Positions 35,480-46,644 of a DNA stretch of 64,000 nucleotides are shown here, piece after piece (the first letter of the stretch is position 1; each line of letters opens with the position of its first letter). The notes below the pieces were generated by a model. It made no database searches, had not been told where the DNA came from, and saw only the letters and a list, made by a program, of their open reading frames with translations. The position numbers and the translations under genes are program-made. The stretch comes from Mixophyes australis (lineage: Eukaryota; Chordata; Amphibia; Anura; Limnodynastidae). The DNA is taken from contig JAVHZZ010000003.1 of assembly GCA_036250195.1 (NCBI GenBank), positions 61,894,789 through 61,958,788 of the forward strand, read 5' to 3'.

Positions 35480-35710
35480 AATACAGTAGAGGCAGCCATT
35501 TTTGGACCAATCCATTTCAGGAGGCTGTAGTTCCTCGAATTACTAGGAACCAGATACATCACTCAGGCATTTAGGGCTTTAGAAATGTCACTGCTTCCTA
35601 GTAAATTGATATGCTGTATAGTGTTAAATATTCGGTTAGTCCACAAAATAACTTATTCTGTGTGAATATTGGTTTCCACAATATGGCTGTCTCCAGACTT
35701 TATGCAGGGG
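35480..35710. repeat. Dispersed repeat, copy 3 of 3 (in NCK1 3' UTR)
   Basis: It contains 'tactaggaaccagatacatc', 'tgtcactgcttcctagtaaa' and 'tccacaatatggctgtctcc', related to copies 1 and 2 but longer. Confidence 0.4.
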
Positions 35711-36350
35711 GCAGGAACAATTTAATGTTACACAGGAGGTGGTCAGTTGACCTTTATGACTGACCTGTGTTGGGCCCAATTGTGAGCTTTATATTTTAAA
35801 CAAGGGGTACTGCACCTCTTATCATTGTCAGACTATCTGAGCCATTAGAAGCTACTTGTTACTTAGCTGATGATCTCTTTGCAAACAATATACTGTTTTA
35901 GATGTTCCATATCATCAGTGTGTGGTTCTATCTCAGCTGAATGTGTTCTGGAAAATATATCTTTAGTTTCCAATAATACATTATGTAAATAGTGTACTCT
36001 CTCTCATTTGTCTCGGTGCAGTAGGGTATAGAGCTGTCCAGTTACGGTCATGGTCACTAAAAGGACAAGCTTTCAGGACTATAAATATCGTATTACATAA
36101 TAGTTTGTTCTATAGAGAAATCCCACACTTCTGGTAGATGGAAGTTGGGCAGCTCCGGTGGTGTGAGATTTCTCATGCTTCATATTTCCAATAGCCTTCC
36201 CAATGATCACCAGTTTTATGTACTTACTTCACCACTGATGGCTACAGCTGCCTCTGAGCCAGAGGATCCCAGGTGACTTCTGTACACGGTGTCATGTAGT
36301 TATTTTAAAAGATTATACATTGAAGGAAATTACATGAAAAGCCTTCTGTG

Positions 36351-36356
36351 AATAAA
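36351..36356 (+). promoter_or_regulatory. NCK1: Candidate distal polyadenylation signal (AATAAA) of NCK1
   Basis: A canonical AATAAA followed within about 35 bases by 'gtcattgtttgtttctgcct', a GT/T-rich downstream element. It lies just before the solo LTR at 36542. Alternatives are at 34460, 35225 and 35396. Confidence 0.4.
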
Positions 36357-36541
36357 AATGTGTATACAAAAGTCATTGTTTGTTTCTGCCTTTTAAGTGG
36401 ATGATCTTGCGAATATCCATAGCCCTTTGCAGTAGGGTGCAAGCAATTCCTAAGCTTTCCTAATGATATCAAAACTTGATGTACAAATATTTACTGTATT
36501 TACTTAAATGCAGCATCATCGCTTATGTAATATAGAAAGAT

Positions 36542-37557
36542 TGTGACTGGATGGGCTTACTTTGCCACTTAGTCTGTATGGGGGGGGGGGAGAATGAAAG
36601 AGTCCTTACTGCACAGTTTATCTTGGCTTCCTTCTCACCGTCAGTAATCGACTGTTACTGTCCACTCCTACTGGTTTCACCCTGTCACAGGCACTTGCCG
36701 GCTTTGAATGCGAACAGCGCAGTAGTTAAATGAAAATATGGCTGCCACCACTGGGCTCCTTTGCGGCAACCCCATGTACTTCTGGGGTAGTTGGTATAAC
36801 TGCTGTAATGCCTCGTTGGCTGGTGCTTGCTGACCGCTTACTATGGATCAGGATTGCTGAGCATTGGCACAGACGCTGGATTCAACACAGGACAGCCGGG
36901 GAAAAGATTAGAGTGTAAGTTCTTATCTATTGGTCACAGGCTACAGCAGGTAATAGTCCAAGGCAGAATCTTCAAGCAGTGATGGTTTATTGCTTGAGAG
37001 TCATGACAAGGAATTTTACACACCAGTTTGTGGTACTGGTGATCATCCACAGTTCAGATGGAAAATAATACATTACATGGTCAAACAGAGCTCCTTTTTA
37101 TACAGATTCTGACACGTGATCCGATCAGGCCCCGAAATGTCGGTATCACATCAGATGACTAAACAGCAGGATATGATGGTTCTCTAGACGTAGAGTTAAC
37201 ACAACTTAATTTACAACATTCATATAAATCAGATATTCTGAAACTTGCTGTTGGCATTATTCATGTAGTTTGTCTATCTTTGAACAAGGCAGGATACAGG
37301 TAACTACCCCCCTGCTGAGCATTTAGGCTAAAGCAGGTGTCTGTCGCTTCTGAAATGAAAAGACTTAATTCGCATTTCCTGCCTTTAGCAAAACAGGCTT
37401 CCTTCTATCCTGGCATAACATATTAGAAATCAATACATTTCCTATACTGAAATACAGTATTAAAAAAAAATACCAGTACATTTGCAGTGATATACAGTGG
37501 TGCACTGCTTTCCTAATTAAAATAAATATCTGCAATAAGTTATTTAGAAGTGATCCA
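36542..37557 (-). mobile_element. Solo LTR of an LTR retrotransposon (possibly Ty3/gypsy type)
   Basis: About 1 kb, with the plus-strand left edge at TGTGACTGGATGGGC (minus-strand end ...CCAGTCACA). Its homologues are 6137-6812 (5' part), the start of 44873-46330, and 46645-46985 (3' part). On the minus strand an AATAAA-containing stretch lies upstream of the CTGCTGTAGCCTGTGACC block, as expected of an R-U5 arrangement. No PBS or coding region adjoins it. Superfamily placement is a guess; the outer edge near 37557 is set by where homology to 6137-6812 ends. Confidence 0.6.
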
Positions 37558-37636
37558 GGCACTCCTCCATGTTACGTGTGAATGTCCTTTAACCATTTCA
37601 CTGGTTTTGGTTACTGAGCTGTGAAATCCATGTGCC

Positions 37637-37644
37637 TGTTAAAT
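37637..37644. repeat. Left target-site duplication (TGTTAAAT)
   Basis: Identical to 37831-37838 and flanking the MITE at 37645-37830. Confidence 0.85.
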
Positions 37645-37830
37645 TGGAGGTGGACAAACTCCCTCCTCAAGAGCTACCAACAGTCCATGTTTTCAGGATT
37701 CCTTTAATTATGCACAGATTAGTTAATCTATTTGTCTGGGTTGGTAATTATCCCACCTGTTTTTACAGACAGAAATCCTGAAAACATGACCTGTCGGTAG
37801 GTATTGGGGACTCTGTTTTGGACACCTCTG
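37645..37830. mobile_element. hAT-type MITE (186 bp) with perfect 8-bp target duplication
   Basis: The inverted termini are GGAGGTGGACAAAC on the left and GGACACCTCTG on the right. A longer inverted block follows inside ('ctaccaacagtccatgtttt' and 'aaaacatgacctgtcggtag'). The 8-bp duplication TGTTAAAT flanks it exactly. It has no coding capacity. Confidence 0.85.
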
Positions 37831-37838
37831 TGTTAAAT
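37831..37838. repeat. Right target-site duplication (TGTTAAAT)
   Basis: Identical to 37637-37644. Confidence 0.85.
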
Positions 37839-38599
37839 GATGACCTCGTGCTGAAAACTTTTTTTTCCCATCTCCTATAATGTAAAATGAGATTTTACTT
37901 TTACATTTTAAATTAAATGTGAGAAACTCCCCCCTTTTTTTTTTTTTTTTTATAAGAACCAATAAAAATTTGTACTAATAATATTCATAAATCTAGGTTT
38001 GACTCTTACAGAATGCCACTTTGATATTGTAACCAGTAAGTTACATTAAATATCTTGTGCTTATTGGCACACAGTTGAAGCACATCAAGGAACACAAAAC
38101 TATAATTACATTAATGCAGTATCAATAGACTAAAGGGTTTAAACCCCTAGACACTATTAGTTTATTGCTTTGTACTTGTCACCAACTACATTGTCCTGGT
38201 TTCCCTATGTGATGTTCACCAAGGTCGATATATCAAGCATACTTTAATTACATAGATAAGTAACCTTGTCTAGATTAATAAACATCCATAGTTAAACACT
38301 CGCAGGTCAATCAGAAAGATAAAGCCGTGTATTTTTTTTAAACTTGTAAGAAGATTGTGCACAGACACAGTTGTCTGATGGAAGGAAATCCCCTGTAATG
38401 TGACATAAATGAATAAAATGATTTGATATGTCTGATCCATATGTATAGAATTGCACAGCTCCTTCATGTCTAATGGAACTTGGTACGTTTGACTCTGTAT
38501 TTAAGTTTGCTGTAAACTGTTCTGTGGTCGGCAATTTCCAGGGCCCACTGTGTGTGTGTCGTTTTAATAAATGCCAGCATCCTGACCCTAAATGGCACC

Positions 38600-40524
38600 A
38601 CAGCTTAGCCAACTAAAGAAAATGGTGAAGGTCCACAGTCCAGAGACCCTACTTGTGCCTCTAATGATTTCATCACATATACTGATATCTACCACTCCTA
38701 TAGAAATGCTCTGGACACTGCTAAACAAACACTTCCAATCTCTCATCTATGCTCAGGCTTCTAACCCCAAACGCCTCTTTAACACATTTAACGCTTTTCT
38801 AAATACTCCTGCCCCAAATCCTCGAACTAACATCAGTGCACAGGATCTTGCTTCCTATTTCAAGGCCAAAATTGATAAAATCAGGCTTGAAATGGTATCT
38901 CCTTTGACAAGCAATCGGCTCAATTCCTTTGTAGCACCCTCTGACACTCTCTTCATTTGGTCCCACAAATGAAGTGGAAGTTTCTACTCTCTTCTCATCT
39001 TCCTACTGTACCTCCTGTCCTCTTGATCCCATTCCCTCACAGATTGGTATGTCCCTGTCTCCTGTGCTCATTCCCCCTCTAACTAAAATCTTTAATCTAT
39101 CTCTTTCTACTGGTATTTTTCCATCACTATTCAAGCATGCAGTGATTACTTCCATATTAAAAAACAGAATTCTGACCCTAACTCTCTCGCAAATTACCGC
39201 CCCATTTCCCAGCTCCCATGCCCCTCCAAGCTTCTCAAGAGAATTGCCTACACTCGCCTCACACACTTTCTTACAGCAAACAACCTATTGGATCCTCTTC
39301 AGTCAGGCTTTCGCTCTCAACACTCCACAAAGACTGTGCTGACCAAGGTTGTCAATGATTTGATCACAGCAAAATATAATAACCATTACTCTTCTAATTC
39401 TCCTGGATCTCTCTGCTGCATTTGACACTGTTGACCGCTCTCTCCTCATATAAACGCTACAATCCCTAGGTCTTGAAGACACTGTCCTATCCTGGTTCTC
39501 ATCCTACCAACCTAATCGCTCTTTCAGTGTTAATTTCTCTGGATCCACCTCTGCTCCGCTTCCTTTATCAGTTGGAGTACCACAAGGCTCAGTCCTAGGT
39601 CCTCTGTTATTCTCTATCTACACCACTTCTCTTGGAAAACTAATAAGCTCCTTTGGATTTCAGTATCATCTCTATGCGGATGATACACAAATTTATCCTC
39701 TCCTGATCTTTCACCATCTGTGTTGTCTCGCGTTACTGACTGTCTTTCTGTCATTTCATCTTGGATGTCTTCTCGCCAACTCAAACTCAATCTTTCAAAA
39801 ACAGAATTAATAATATTCCCACCCAAAAACAGAAGCTTCCTGCCTGACATTTCTATCTCTGTTGATAACATGACCATAAATCCCACCGCGCAAACTCAGT
39901 GCCTAGGTGTAATCTTTGATTCACAACTGTTGTTTATTCCCCACATCAACTCTATATCTAAATCCTGTTACATACACCTAAAGAACATTTCCAGAATACG
40001 CACATTACTGACACAAGACACCACAAAAACATTAATTCATGCACTCATCTCCCGCATTGACTTTTGCAATTCCCTCCTTTACTGGTCTTCCCAAAGTCAG
40101 ACTTTAACCCCTACAATCTATTTTGCACGCAGCGGCTAGATTGATTTTCCTTACTAACCGTTATTCCTCTGCTGAGCCACTCTGTCAGTCTCTACATTGG
40201 CTGCCTGTATATCAACGAATCCAATATAAAACTCTTCTACTGACATACAAGGCCATCAACAAAATTGCACCGACATACATTTCCTCACTTGTCTCAAAAT
40301 ATCTCCCTACTCGACACCTCCGTTCTGCACAAGATCTACGTCTCTCCTCCACTCTCATCACATCCTCCCATTCTCGGGTACAGGATTTTTTCTGGGTTGC
40401 ACCCACTTTGTGGAATTCCCTCCCACGCACAATAAGACTTTCCTCTAGTCTTCAAACCTTCAAGCGTTCACTGAAACCCCACCTCTTCAGACAAGGTTAT
40501 GATATTCCTCAACCATCATCTTAA
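38600..40524 (+). pseudogene. L2 reverse transcriptase pseudogene
   Basis: Consecutive frames read [49 protein letters not shown] (YADD at 39673-39684), [23 protein letters not shown], and finally AAARLIFLTNRYSSAEPLCQ with LHWLPVYQRIQYKTLLLTYK. This series is characteristic of the RT and C-terminal region of L2-clade LINEs. Frameshifts near 38960, 39340, 39700 and 40130 break the frame. Confidence 0.92.
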
Positions 40525-40823
40525 TTTCCCTAGATTACCCTATTACCATCCTCTACACTGCTAACGCAAGACAACCCTCTGACCAACATTGCAACACACA
40601 CAACCCGCTCAATACTTTTACCTTTGCGTTCTAGCTGGTCCATTGTGCAATATGATGTAGCACATGCCCTTGTGTTTCTAACTCCCATTGTCCTATAAAT
40701 TGTAAGCTTGCGAGCAGGGTTCTCTTACCTCTCTGTATGTATTACCCAGTATTGTCTTATCAATGTTTGTTCCCAATTGTAAAGCGCTACGGAATTTGCT
40801 GGCGCTATATAAATAAATGTTGA
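38600..40823 (+). mobile_element. L2-type LINE, 5'-truncated, with RT and intact 3' tail
   Basis: The copy starts inside the region between endonuclease and RT and runs through the RT to the 3' tail, ending 'gcgctatataaataaatgtt'. It is collinear with the inverse of 49253-52970. The endonuclease domain is absent. The tail is shared by truncated copies at 24846, 27443 and 42620. Confidence 0.92.
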
Positions 40824-41583
40824 TACCACCTGTATACCTGTCCATTCTAGAAAAGGTCAGATTGCTCTGCACTCTCTTCAGTGGATTCTGCAGTCCATCC
40901 AATCCGTGTTCTTGACGCAAGAGGTCTGATTGCTGAAATGAAAAATTCTTCTATCTACAGTTAGAGGCACCATTGGGGTAAGTGTCTGAGCCACAAGTTT
41001 TCCCGGTGACTGAACTCCTGCCATTTTTTCAAAGCCTTGAAGGAAGGTGGTTCTTTTTTAAGGACTATCTTAAGGAAGCATTTTCGATAAAAGTTAATGA
41101 AATCATATGGGCACGCATTCTTTTATACAGCGAACCTTATTCTCCTGCAATATTTTTGTGAAGTTTGTTCTGTTTTACTGCTTTTTCTGCCATGTTAAAA
41201 TGTACTATTATCCATAGTTCTGTAACAGTGCGTCCAAGTGGCATAACATCTGATTAATGCATGGATGGAGTTTATACATGAGTAATGTTTCCAATATGCT
41301 TAAGGTCACGTTATTAGAAGTCTGAGGATTTGGTTAACTATACAAAAACATGGAGCCCATGTGAATCTATGGAACAACACAATTTGCTTGTATAAAGCTC
41401 TTTTTATGTTTGATTTCTACCTACTGATAGCTATACATTCCGTAAAGTCTACCACTAAATACTTTAAAAGTTGTCCTGTGACACTAGTGATATTGCATAA
41501 TACCAATAATGAAATGGGTATATAAGGACTAATTTAAAGTTAGAATCAAAGCAAAAAAAATAAAATAATGGAGCACATTTTCT

Positions 41584-41745
41584 CTAGGACACACCATGTT
41601 GCAGTGCAAGGGGGTGCAAATGCCTTTATCTTTTTAAAGCAGGGAAACTCATGGATGCTTTTGCGTGTAGCTCGCAAATACAGCTAGCTTTATTTTTACA
41701 CTGAAATTTAGAGTTGGCCTAAGACATGACTCCTCCTAATTCTAA
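41584..41745. repeat. MITE fragment related to 63665-63898
   Basis: The terminus 'ctaggacacaccatgttgca' and internal block 'agctttatttttacactgaa' followed by 'atttagagttggcctaagac' match the element at 63665-63898. The right terminus is missing. Confidence 0.55.
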
Positions 41746-42619
41746 ATGATGCCCATAATGTGAACAGTGCCAAAAGAGAGAGGTCATAAGTGTGTCCTGT
41801 GTACATTGACATGGCCTAATATTTCTCTATTGGCAATGTTGGCAAAAGTGCAAAGACAGTAATTGGTAGGTTTATTGGCTTTGTACTAAATTTCCCCTTT
41901 GTAAGCAAATTAAATTGTATTCTGTACGTTCCACTAGGGCAGGGGCTGATGTGTTGGAATAGTATTCTCTAACTGTTCTGCGTTGCAGAATATAATGGTA
42001 CTACATTAAGGATTATAATAATTCAAGATTGTTGAACTTGAGTGATTTAAGCTATTGCAAGCAGTATGTTAAATGTTGTCAATGTGGCTATTTTTTATAT
42101 GTGTGTTTTTATTTTGCAAGATTAACTTGGCTATGTGCAACACTTATAAAACCAGCACAGCTGTTGGAATTGCGTGATTTCTATAATATCAGAAAAAAAA
42201 TCTTGCTGTGTGCTGTACAAATGTTACTCAAACACAGAAAAAACTGCTAGCTGGGTGGTAAGTAGTAACTTAGTCTGAGCTCTTTGCTGGAAAAATTTAT
42301 CACCATTTCAGACTTGCAAAATACAGCCCTGTATAATTCTCAGTTTACTCTGCATGCATAGATAACACTATATGCTGAAGGTCTGTCAGTGCGTATTAAG
42401 ATGCAGAGCTGTTTTTACAACTACTTTAATCAGAATATATGTAAGGAAGTAGTTAAAGGATATAGAAGGAATCCCCTACCCACCACCAGCAACAAAAATA
42501 GAAAACACATCAAAGGAATGCATTTGAAGCACATTTTCTGTCATTACGTTATGCAATAACATCACGCCACCTAGGGGCAAGCAGGGATGTTTGCTCCAGC
42601 AGTGATATAGTTCATTTTA

Positions 42620-42674
42620 AATTGTAAAGCGCTACGGAATCTGCTGGCGCTATATAAATAAATGTGGATGATGA
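42620..42674 (+). mobile_element. Very short L2 3' tail fragment
   Basis: It contains 'attgtaaagcgctacggaat' and 'gcgctatataaataaatg' plus GATGATGAT, a minimal 5'-truncated L2 insertion or a SINE tail. Confidence 0.75.
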
Positions 42675-43190
42675 TTTTTGTCTGTGACGAATAACGTGTC
42701 ATTTAGCTTTCACCTCATTTCCCTTACATGTAAGCAATTTCTACCTTGTCTATTTTCCACGCTCTTTAAATTTCTATGATCAGAGACAGGATCATGCAAT
42801 GTAGAGATATTGCAGAAACCACTACTCTGTTCTGTGCCATAACCCCCCAAAGTGTGACCACATCTATAGGTCATTAAATAAAGAAAGAGCAAAATATTTT
42901 AATATCATGTGTTTCTATTGCTATGTTTTCCTTCCTTGATATTCTTTGTGAAATGGACAGTTTTCTGTTTTCTTCTCATACTGCTGGAATATGCTGAACA
43001 ATAAAAAATCACTTCAAAATTAGTTTAGAAAGTTTAAAACAAAAAAACAAACAAAAAAAAAAACATTTATTCAGATTCTGGGTGATAAACTTCTTGTAGA
43101 CAAAATATGTAGAATTTGTTTGACTTTGTATTTTTATGAAAGTCCACAGCTAGTATGGGGAGTCTCTTTTGTTTCACTATAGAACAAGGG

Positions 43191-43202
43191 AAAAAAAAAA
43201 AA
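43191..43202 (-). terminator. Pol III T-run terminator of tRNA-Lys
   Basis: An A12 run on the plus strand is a T12 run on the minus strand, 6 nt past the tRNA 3' end. Confidence 0.85.
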
Positions 43203-43208
43203 TCTATG

Positions 43209-43281
43209 CGCCCAACATGGGGCTCGAACCCACGACCCTGAGATTAAGAGTCTCATGCTCTACCGACTGAGCTAGCCGGGC
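43209..43281 (-). tRNA. tRNA-Lys, anticodon CTT
   Basis: The 73-nt minus-strand sequence folds as a full cloverleaf. The acceptor GCCCGGC pairs with GTTGGGC (two G-U pairs), with G73 as discriminator. The anticodon CTT (plus-strand AAG at 43246-43248) lies in a GAGACTCTTAATCTC stem-loop, and the T arm contains GGTTCGAGCC. The A box (TAGCTCAGTCGG) and B box (GGTTCGAGCCC) are intact. It closely resembles the vertebrate tRNA-Lys-CTT sequence. It has no intron, and CCA is not encoded. Confidence 0.97.
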
Positions 43282-43389
43282 GTCTTAACTTCCCCATTTC
43301 CATAATGTCCTGTGGGCGTGCTTTCATGGTTAGCATGTGAACACAGAAAGACAGCTGTTTAAAACACTCGAACACAGCCTAAGTATAAA

Positions 43390-43460
43390 GCATTGGTGGT
43401 TCAGTGGTAGAATTCTCGCCTGCCACGCGGGAGGCCCGGGTTCGATTCCCGGCCAATGCA
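43390..43460 (+). tRNA. tRNA-Gly, anticodon GCC
   Basis: The 71-nt sequence starts GCATTGGTGGTTCAGTGGTA and ends CCGGCCAATGCA. The seven acceptor pairs GCATTGG/CCAATGC are perfect, with A73 as discriminator. The anticodon GCC is at 43422-43424. The B box GGTTCGATTCC and the A box TGGTTCAGTGG are intact. It appears identical to the common vertebrate tRNA-Gly-GCC as I recall it. It is divergently oriented to tRNA-Lys, with 108 bp between their 5' ends. Confidence 0.97.
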
Positions 43461-43466
43461 TCACTC

Positions 43467-43480
43467 TTTTTTTTTTTTTT
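43467..43480 (+). terminator. Pol III T-run terminator of tRNA-Gly
   Basis: A T14 run begins 6 nt after the tRNA-Gly 3' end. Confidence 0.9.
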
Positions 43481-43592
43481 ATTTACTTGGAAAACATTTT
43501 TCCAAATGTTTATTAGCATTCTAGCTGAACAAATAGCAACAATATGATGATAAATTACTGTGTTGATTTTGTTTGAAATGTATCGTTTTTTT

Positions 43593-44102
43593 TTCTTAAG
43601 TTCCTATTTTAACACCAACTGCCCAGAGCCAGGAGCTCGGTGCTGTAATAACGGTTTTTCCCGCGCACTATTACCGTAATAACGGTAATAGTGCGCGGAG
43701 AGCGAGATTATCTGCGTTTCCGACGACAGTTGAATATGCCCCTAAGTGTACATTTAGGCCATAAAACTGTGTTTAAATTGAAGTGAGGCTCACACTGCTC
43801 ATGTAATTATAGGGCTTTGAACTCATATGCCCATAAGTTGCCAACCTGTAGCTCTTGGACTATTGTTAGACTTTGTTTGAGCATATGCTGCACTTACTTC
43901 CCTGCTTGGCTTAAGTTTTAACTATGCTGCAAAACAATAGGAAGCAGGTAAACGTGTGGTCCAAAATTCTGCATCAACTCATGATTTTATTTTAAATAAA
44001 ATGTAACATTTGCAGCTGTTGGAGGGGGTACATGTTCATGGGTAGAGGCACTGTGCCAGCTCCTGGCTCTGGGCAGTTGGTGTTAAAATAAGAACTTAAG
44101 AA
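43593..44102. mobile_element. TIR-flanked element (~510 bp) with internal perfect hairpin
   Basis: A terminal inverted repeat of about 45 bp starts 'ttcttaagttcctattttaa' on the left (43593-43637), and its complement ends 'taagaacttaagaa' on the right (44058-44102), with one mismatch. Near the left end lies a hairpin with arms 'cgcgcactattaccgt' and its exact complement (about 43663-43698). The ends contain TTAA within CTTAAG, so a TTAA-type target is possible but the symmetry makes it ambiguous. It has no coding capacity. Confidence 0.8.
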
Positions 44103-44244
44103 ATTAACCCTATGCTGATAGCATTGGGGCTCATCTCCACACCTCAAATAGTGGATTTGAGGGTAAAAAGATATTTTTTAAATTTTATTTTACTATGTGG
44201 CACTACTCGTCCAAGCAAGCACTGATAACTGTTAATTGCTTGGT

Positions 44245-44280
44245 TATGCTGGTGCTTGTAGAACTACAAACACCAGCATA
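44245..44280. repeat. 36-bp palindrome (TATGCTGGTGCTTGTAG...)
   Basis: The arms TATGCTGGTGCTTGTAG and CTACAAACACCAGCATA are complementary with one mismatch, separated by 2 bp. Probably a remnant of a 'GCTGGGACTTGTAGTT' type MITE, of which degraded pieces also occur near 10030, 11905 and 34230. Confidence 0.6.
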
Positions 44281-44331
44281 CCCATGGATGCCAGAGCATA
44301 ATTGCCCTTTTAGAACTACCTTGCTGGGACC

Positions 44332-44332
<1 letters not shown>

Positions 44333-44371
<39 letters not shown>

Positions 44372-44377
44372 TATTAT
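44333..44377. repeat. (TTA)n microsatellite at a SINE tail
   Basis: About 14 ATT units followed directly by the inverted SINE (44380-44592); it represents the SINE's simple-repeat tail. Confidence 0.9.
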
Positions 44378-44379
44378 TA

Positions 44380-44592
44380 CCATTTATTTATATAGTGCCA
44401 CTAATTCCGCAGCGCTGTACAGAGAGCTCACATCAGTCCCTGCCCCATTGAGGCTTACAATCTAAATTCCCCAACAGACACAGACAGACAGACACACACT
44501 AGGGCCAATTTGTTAGCAGCCAATTCACCTACAAGTATGTTTTTTGAGTGTGGGAGGAAACCGGAGCACCCGGAGGAAACCCACACACATAC
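44380..44592 (-). mobile_element. V-SINE-like SINE, inverted, missing its tRNA head
   Basis: On the minus strand it has 'gtttcctccgggtgctccgg', then 'ggtgaattggctgctaac', 'ggcagggactgatgtgagct' and a 'gcgctgcggaattagtggca' end, matching the SINE at 24002-24302. The tRNA-like promoter head is absent. Confidence 0.82.
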
Positions 44593-44872
44593 CTATAGTG
44601 CCCCATTGTAAAGTACAAAGAAATAAAATACCTTTTTATCATTTATTTGAAATAGACTCTCCACAATCCCTTCTTGTCTTTATTATTTATTGCTCCCCTA
44701 ATTCTTATGTTATCTTCATCTCCCTTTTCTTTGACATTTCCATTTTTCTTCACTTATACTCTATTGGTTAAAAATAAATACCATTATTATTTGACGCACT
44801 ACTTGTGAAGTCGACAAAGTTCCCAGCGGATCTGCAGCAGTGATCTATCAGCAAACAACCAATTGTCACAGG

Positions 44873-46330
44873 ATGGGCTTACTCTGCCACTATGTCTTGT
44901 GGTCTTGGCGATCCTTCTATCATCAACAACCTTCAATTACTTGCTACTCCTGTTACTTGGCCACCAGACACTCACTGACTGTAAGTGCCAACAGCATTGT
45001 ATGTTTTTATACATGGTAACATTGCTCTCAGTGGCCTGGTTACATTTAATCTCCCACCCAGGCCCGGCGCTCCCATTAGGCAACCTTCTGGCAGCTTGGT
45101 TTTTCGTCTGTGCTGGGTGATAGAAGTGACACTCCACCAAGTCACTAACTTCCATGCCACAGTCCTTTGGTCTAACTAGAGTGGGAACTGTAGGATCACC
45201 TCCGCTGGTCAGACAAACAAACCGGGTTCCAGCACTTGCATTAGGGGCACGAGACTGAGGTTCTTGGGCTGTGGGACAGTTTATCCTTAGGTGACCTACT
45301 TACTCAACAGCATGGGCTCCGATGGTCTCAAGTAGCTCCCTGGGTTCTGCTGTTCATACAGCCCTTTGCATATAGCTGTTAGACTGATACTACTGTGACT
45401 GATCTACCACATGTCTGCCAAACAGGCAGCTATTTCCAATGTAGAACACCAGCAGTGAAACCATTCACTGCAGATCAAATCTATTACCTCATCCTGGGTC
45501 TTGGCAGCTGGTCCATCCACCCATTTCACCACAAAATACTACTGGTTGAAAAAATTCTTCAGTGATGGCTAAATCCTGATACTTATGCCTATAGGTCTCT
45601 GGGGGTAATAGCATAGAATTTTTGGATTGCTCCTTTTGCTATCACCTCATGTTCCATGAAGTCCATATGGCCAAATCATGATAGGACTCCAGTGTTTATG
45701 TCCTTGCAGTGCGGGGACCAAATATTGTACCCATTCCTTCCTGGGAAAATCATGTAGTATGCTGGTCATTACAAACACCTGCAAATAACAATATCTGCAA
45801 CACCATCCTCAAACTTAGTAAAGTGAAGGGATCCTAATCCGGTAGCTGCTCAATGGGCTCTGCAACCTGTGGTGCCACCTTATTCACACTCATTTGGATA
45901 ACAAGCATCTGCTCCTCCAGAGACACCTTGTCTCATTAGGCCATCAGTTGCATCTTTAGCCAAGCTACCCTATCATTGATAGGGATTTGAGGAAACCAGC
46001 GCTTTTGGTTCATTCTGTGGAGAAGAGCAGCTGTGAGCAAGAGCTGGGAGGTACCTGCAACTCTTACTCTGTTTGCTGCTGGGCTGTCCTCTTGGTCACT
46101 TTCACAGACTGCTTGTTACACCTCTGATCAGTGCTGTTCATACCATCTTGTCTGTGCCTTTTTCATCATTCAGTATCTGCTTTGGACATTTCATTGTTTG
46201 TCCCACTTTGCTGCTGTTACTCCTTTGTACTCGGCTCTCTCAAAACGATCTTCGAAAGCTGCCTGGGAATAAACCATTGCTTGCATCAGTTATAAACTAT
46301 ACAGAAATGGAAGTTGCTTGACAGGCTTGT
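44873..46330 (-). mobile_element. Degraded LTR-retrotransposon material
   Basis: The left part (TGTCACAGGATGGGCTTACTC) matches the LTR terminus at 36542. The remainder has no intact gene. On the minus strand around 45850-46010 a short frame reads EQMLVIQMSVNKVAPQ-like residues that could be gag-like coiled coil, but stops interrupt it. Treat the internal assignment as weak. Confidence 0.35.
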
Positions 46331-46644
46331 TCTGGTAACAGAAGCTGATGGGGAGTGCTGGTCCTCTATTGCCACTTGGAGGCTCCTTGGGTTCCTCTTG
46401 GCAAGTTAGCTCTCAATTTAAAAATGCATGAATATATGACCCAGTATATAGTGGATCTCATTGTTAAGAGAGAGGACCACCCTATTAGCAGAAGCACTGT
46501 GAAGTGGCGGGTGACTTATCAAGCATTTGCAAATTGTGTAACAGAGAATTCTGCATTTTTATTAGAAAGTAGAAAAGCAGAACTTTTACTGACTTACACT
46601 AGTGTTGCTGGGGAATTTGTCTCTGTATTTTTGCCAGTTATAAA

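Larger units (their letters stand above)
33376..36375 (+). other. NCK1: Probable NCK1 3' UTR
   Basis: This is non-coding sequence after the stop. It contains a C run directly followed by a T run (about 33600-33626) and two dispersed-repeat copies (34870-34990, 35480-35710). Several AATAAA signals are candidates (34460, 35225, 35396, 36351). The last one is followed by a GT/T-rich stretch. The end chosen here is an inference; earlier polyadenylation sites are equally possible. Confidence 0.5.
40824..43190. other. Intergenic stretch with only repeat fragments
   Basis: No gene was recognised. It holds a MITE fragment (41584-41745), a SINE-tail-like remnant near 41930-42000 ('gggcaggggctgatgtgttgg'), an L2 tail (42620-42674) and an A-rich run near 43040-43065. 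Confidence 0.75.
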
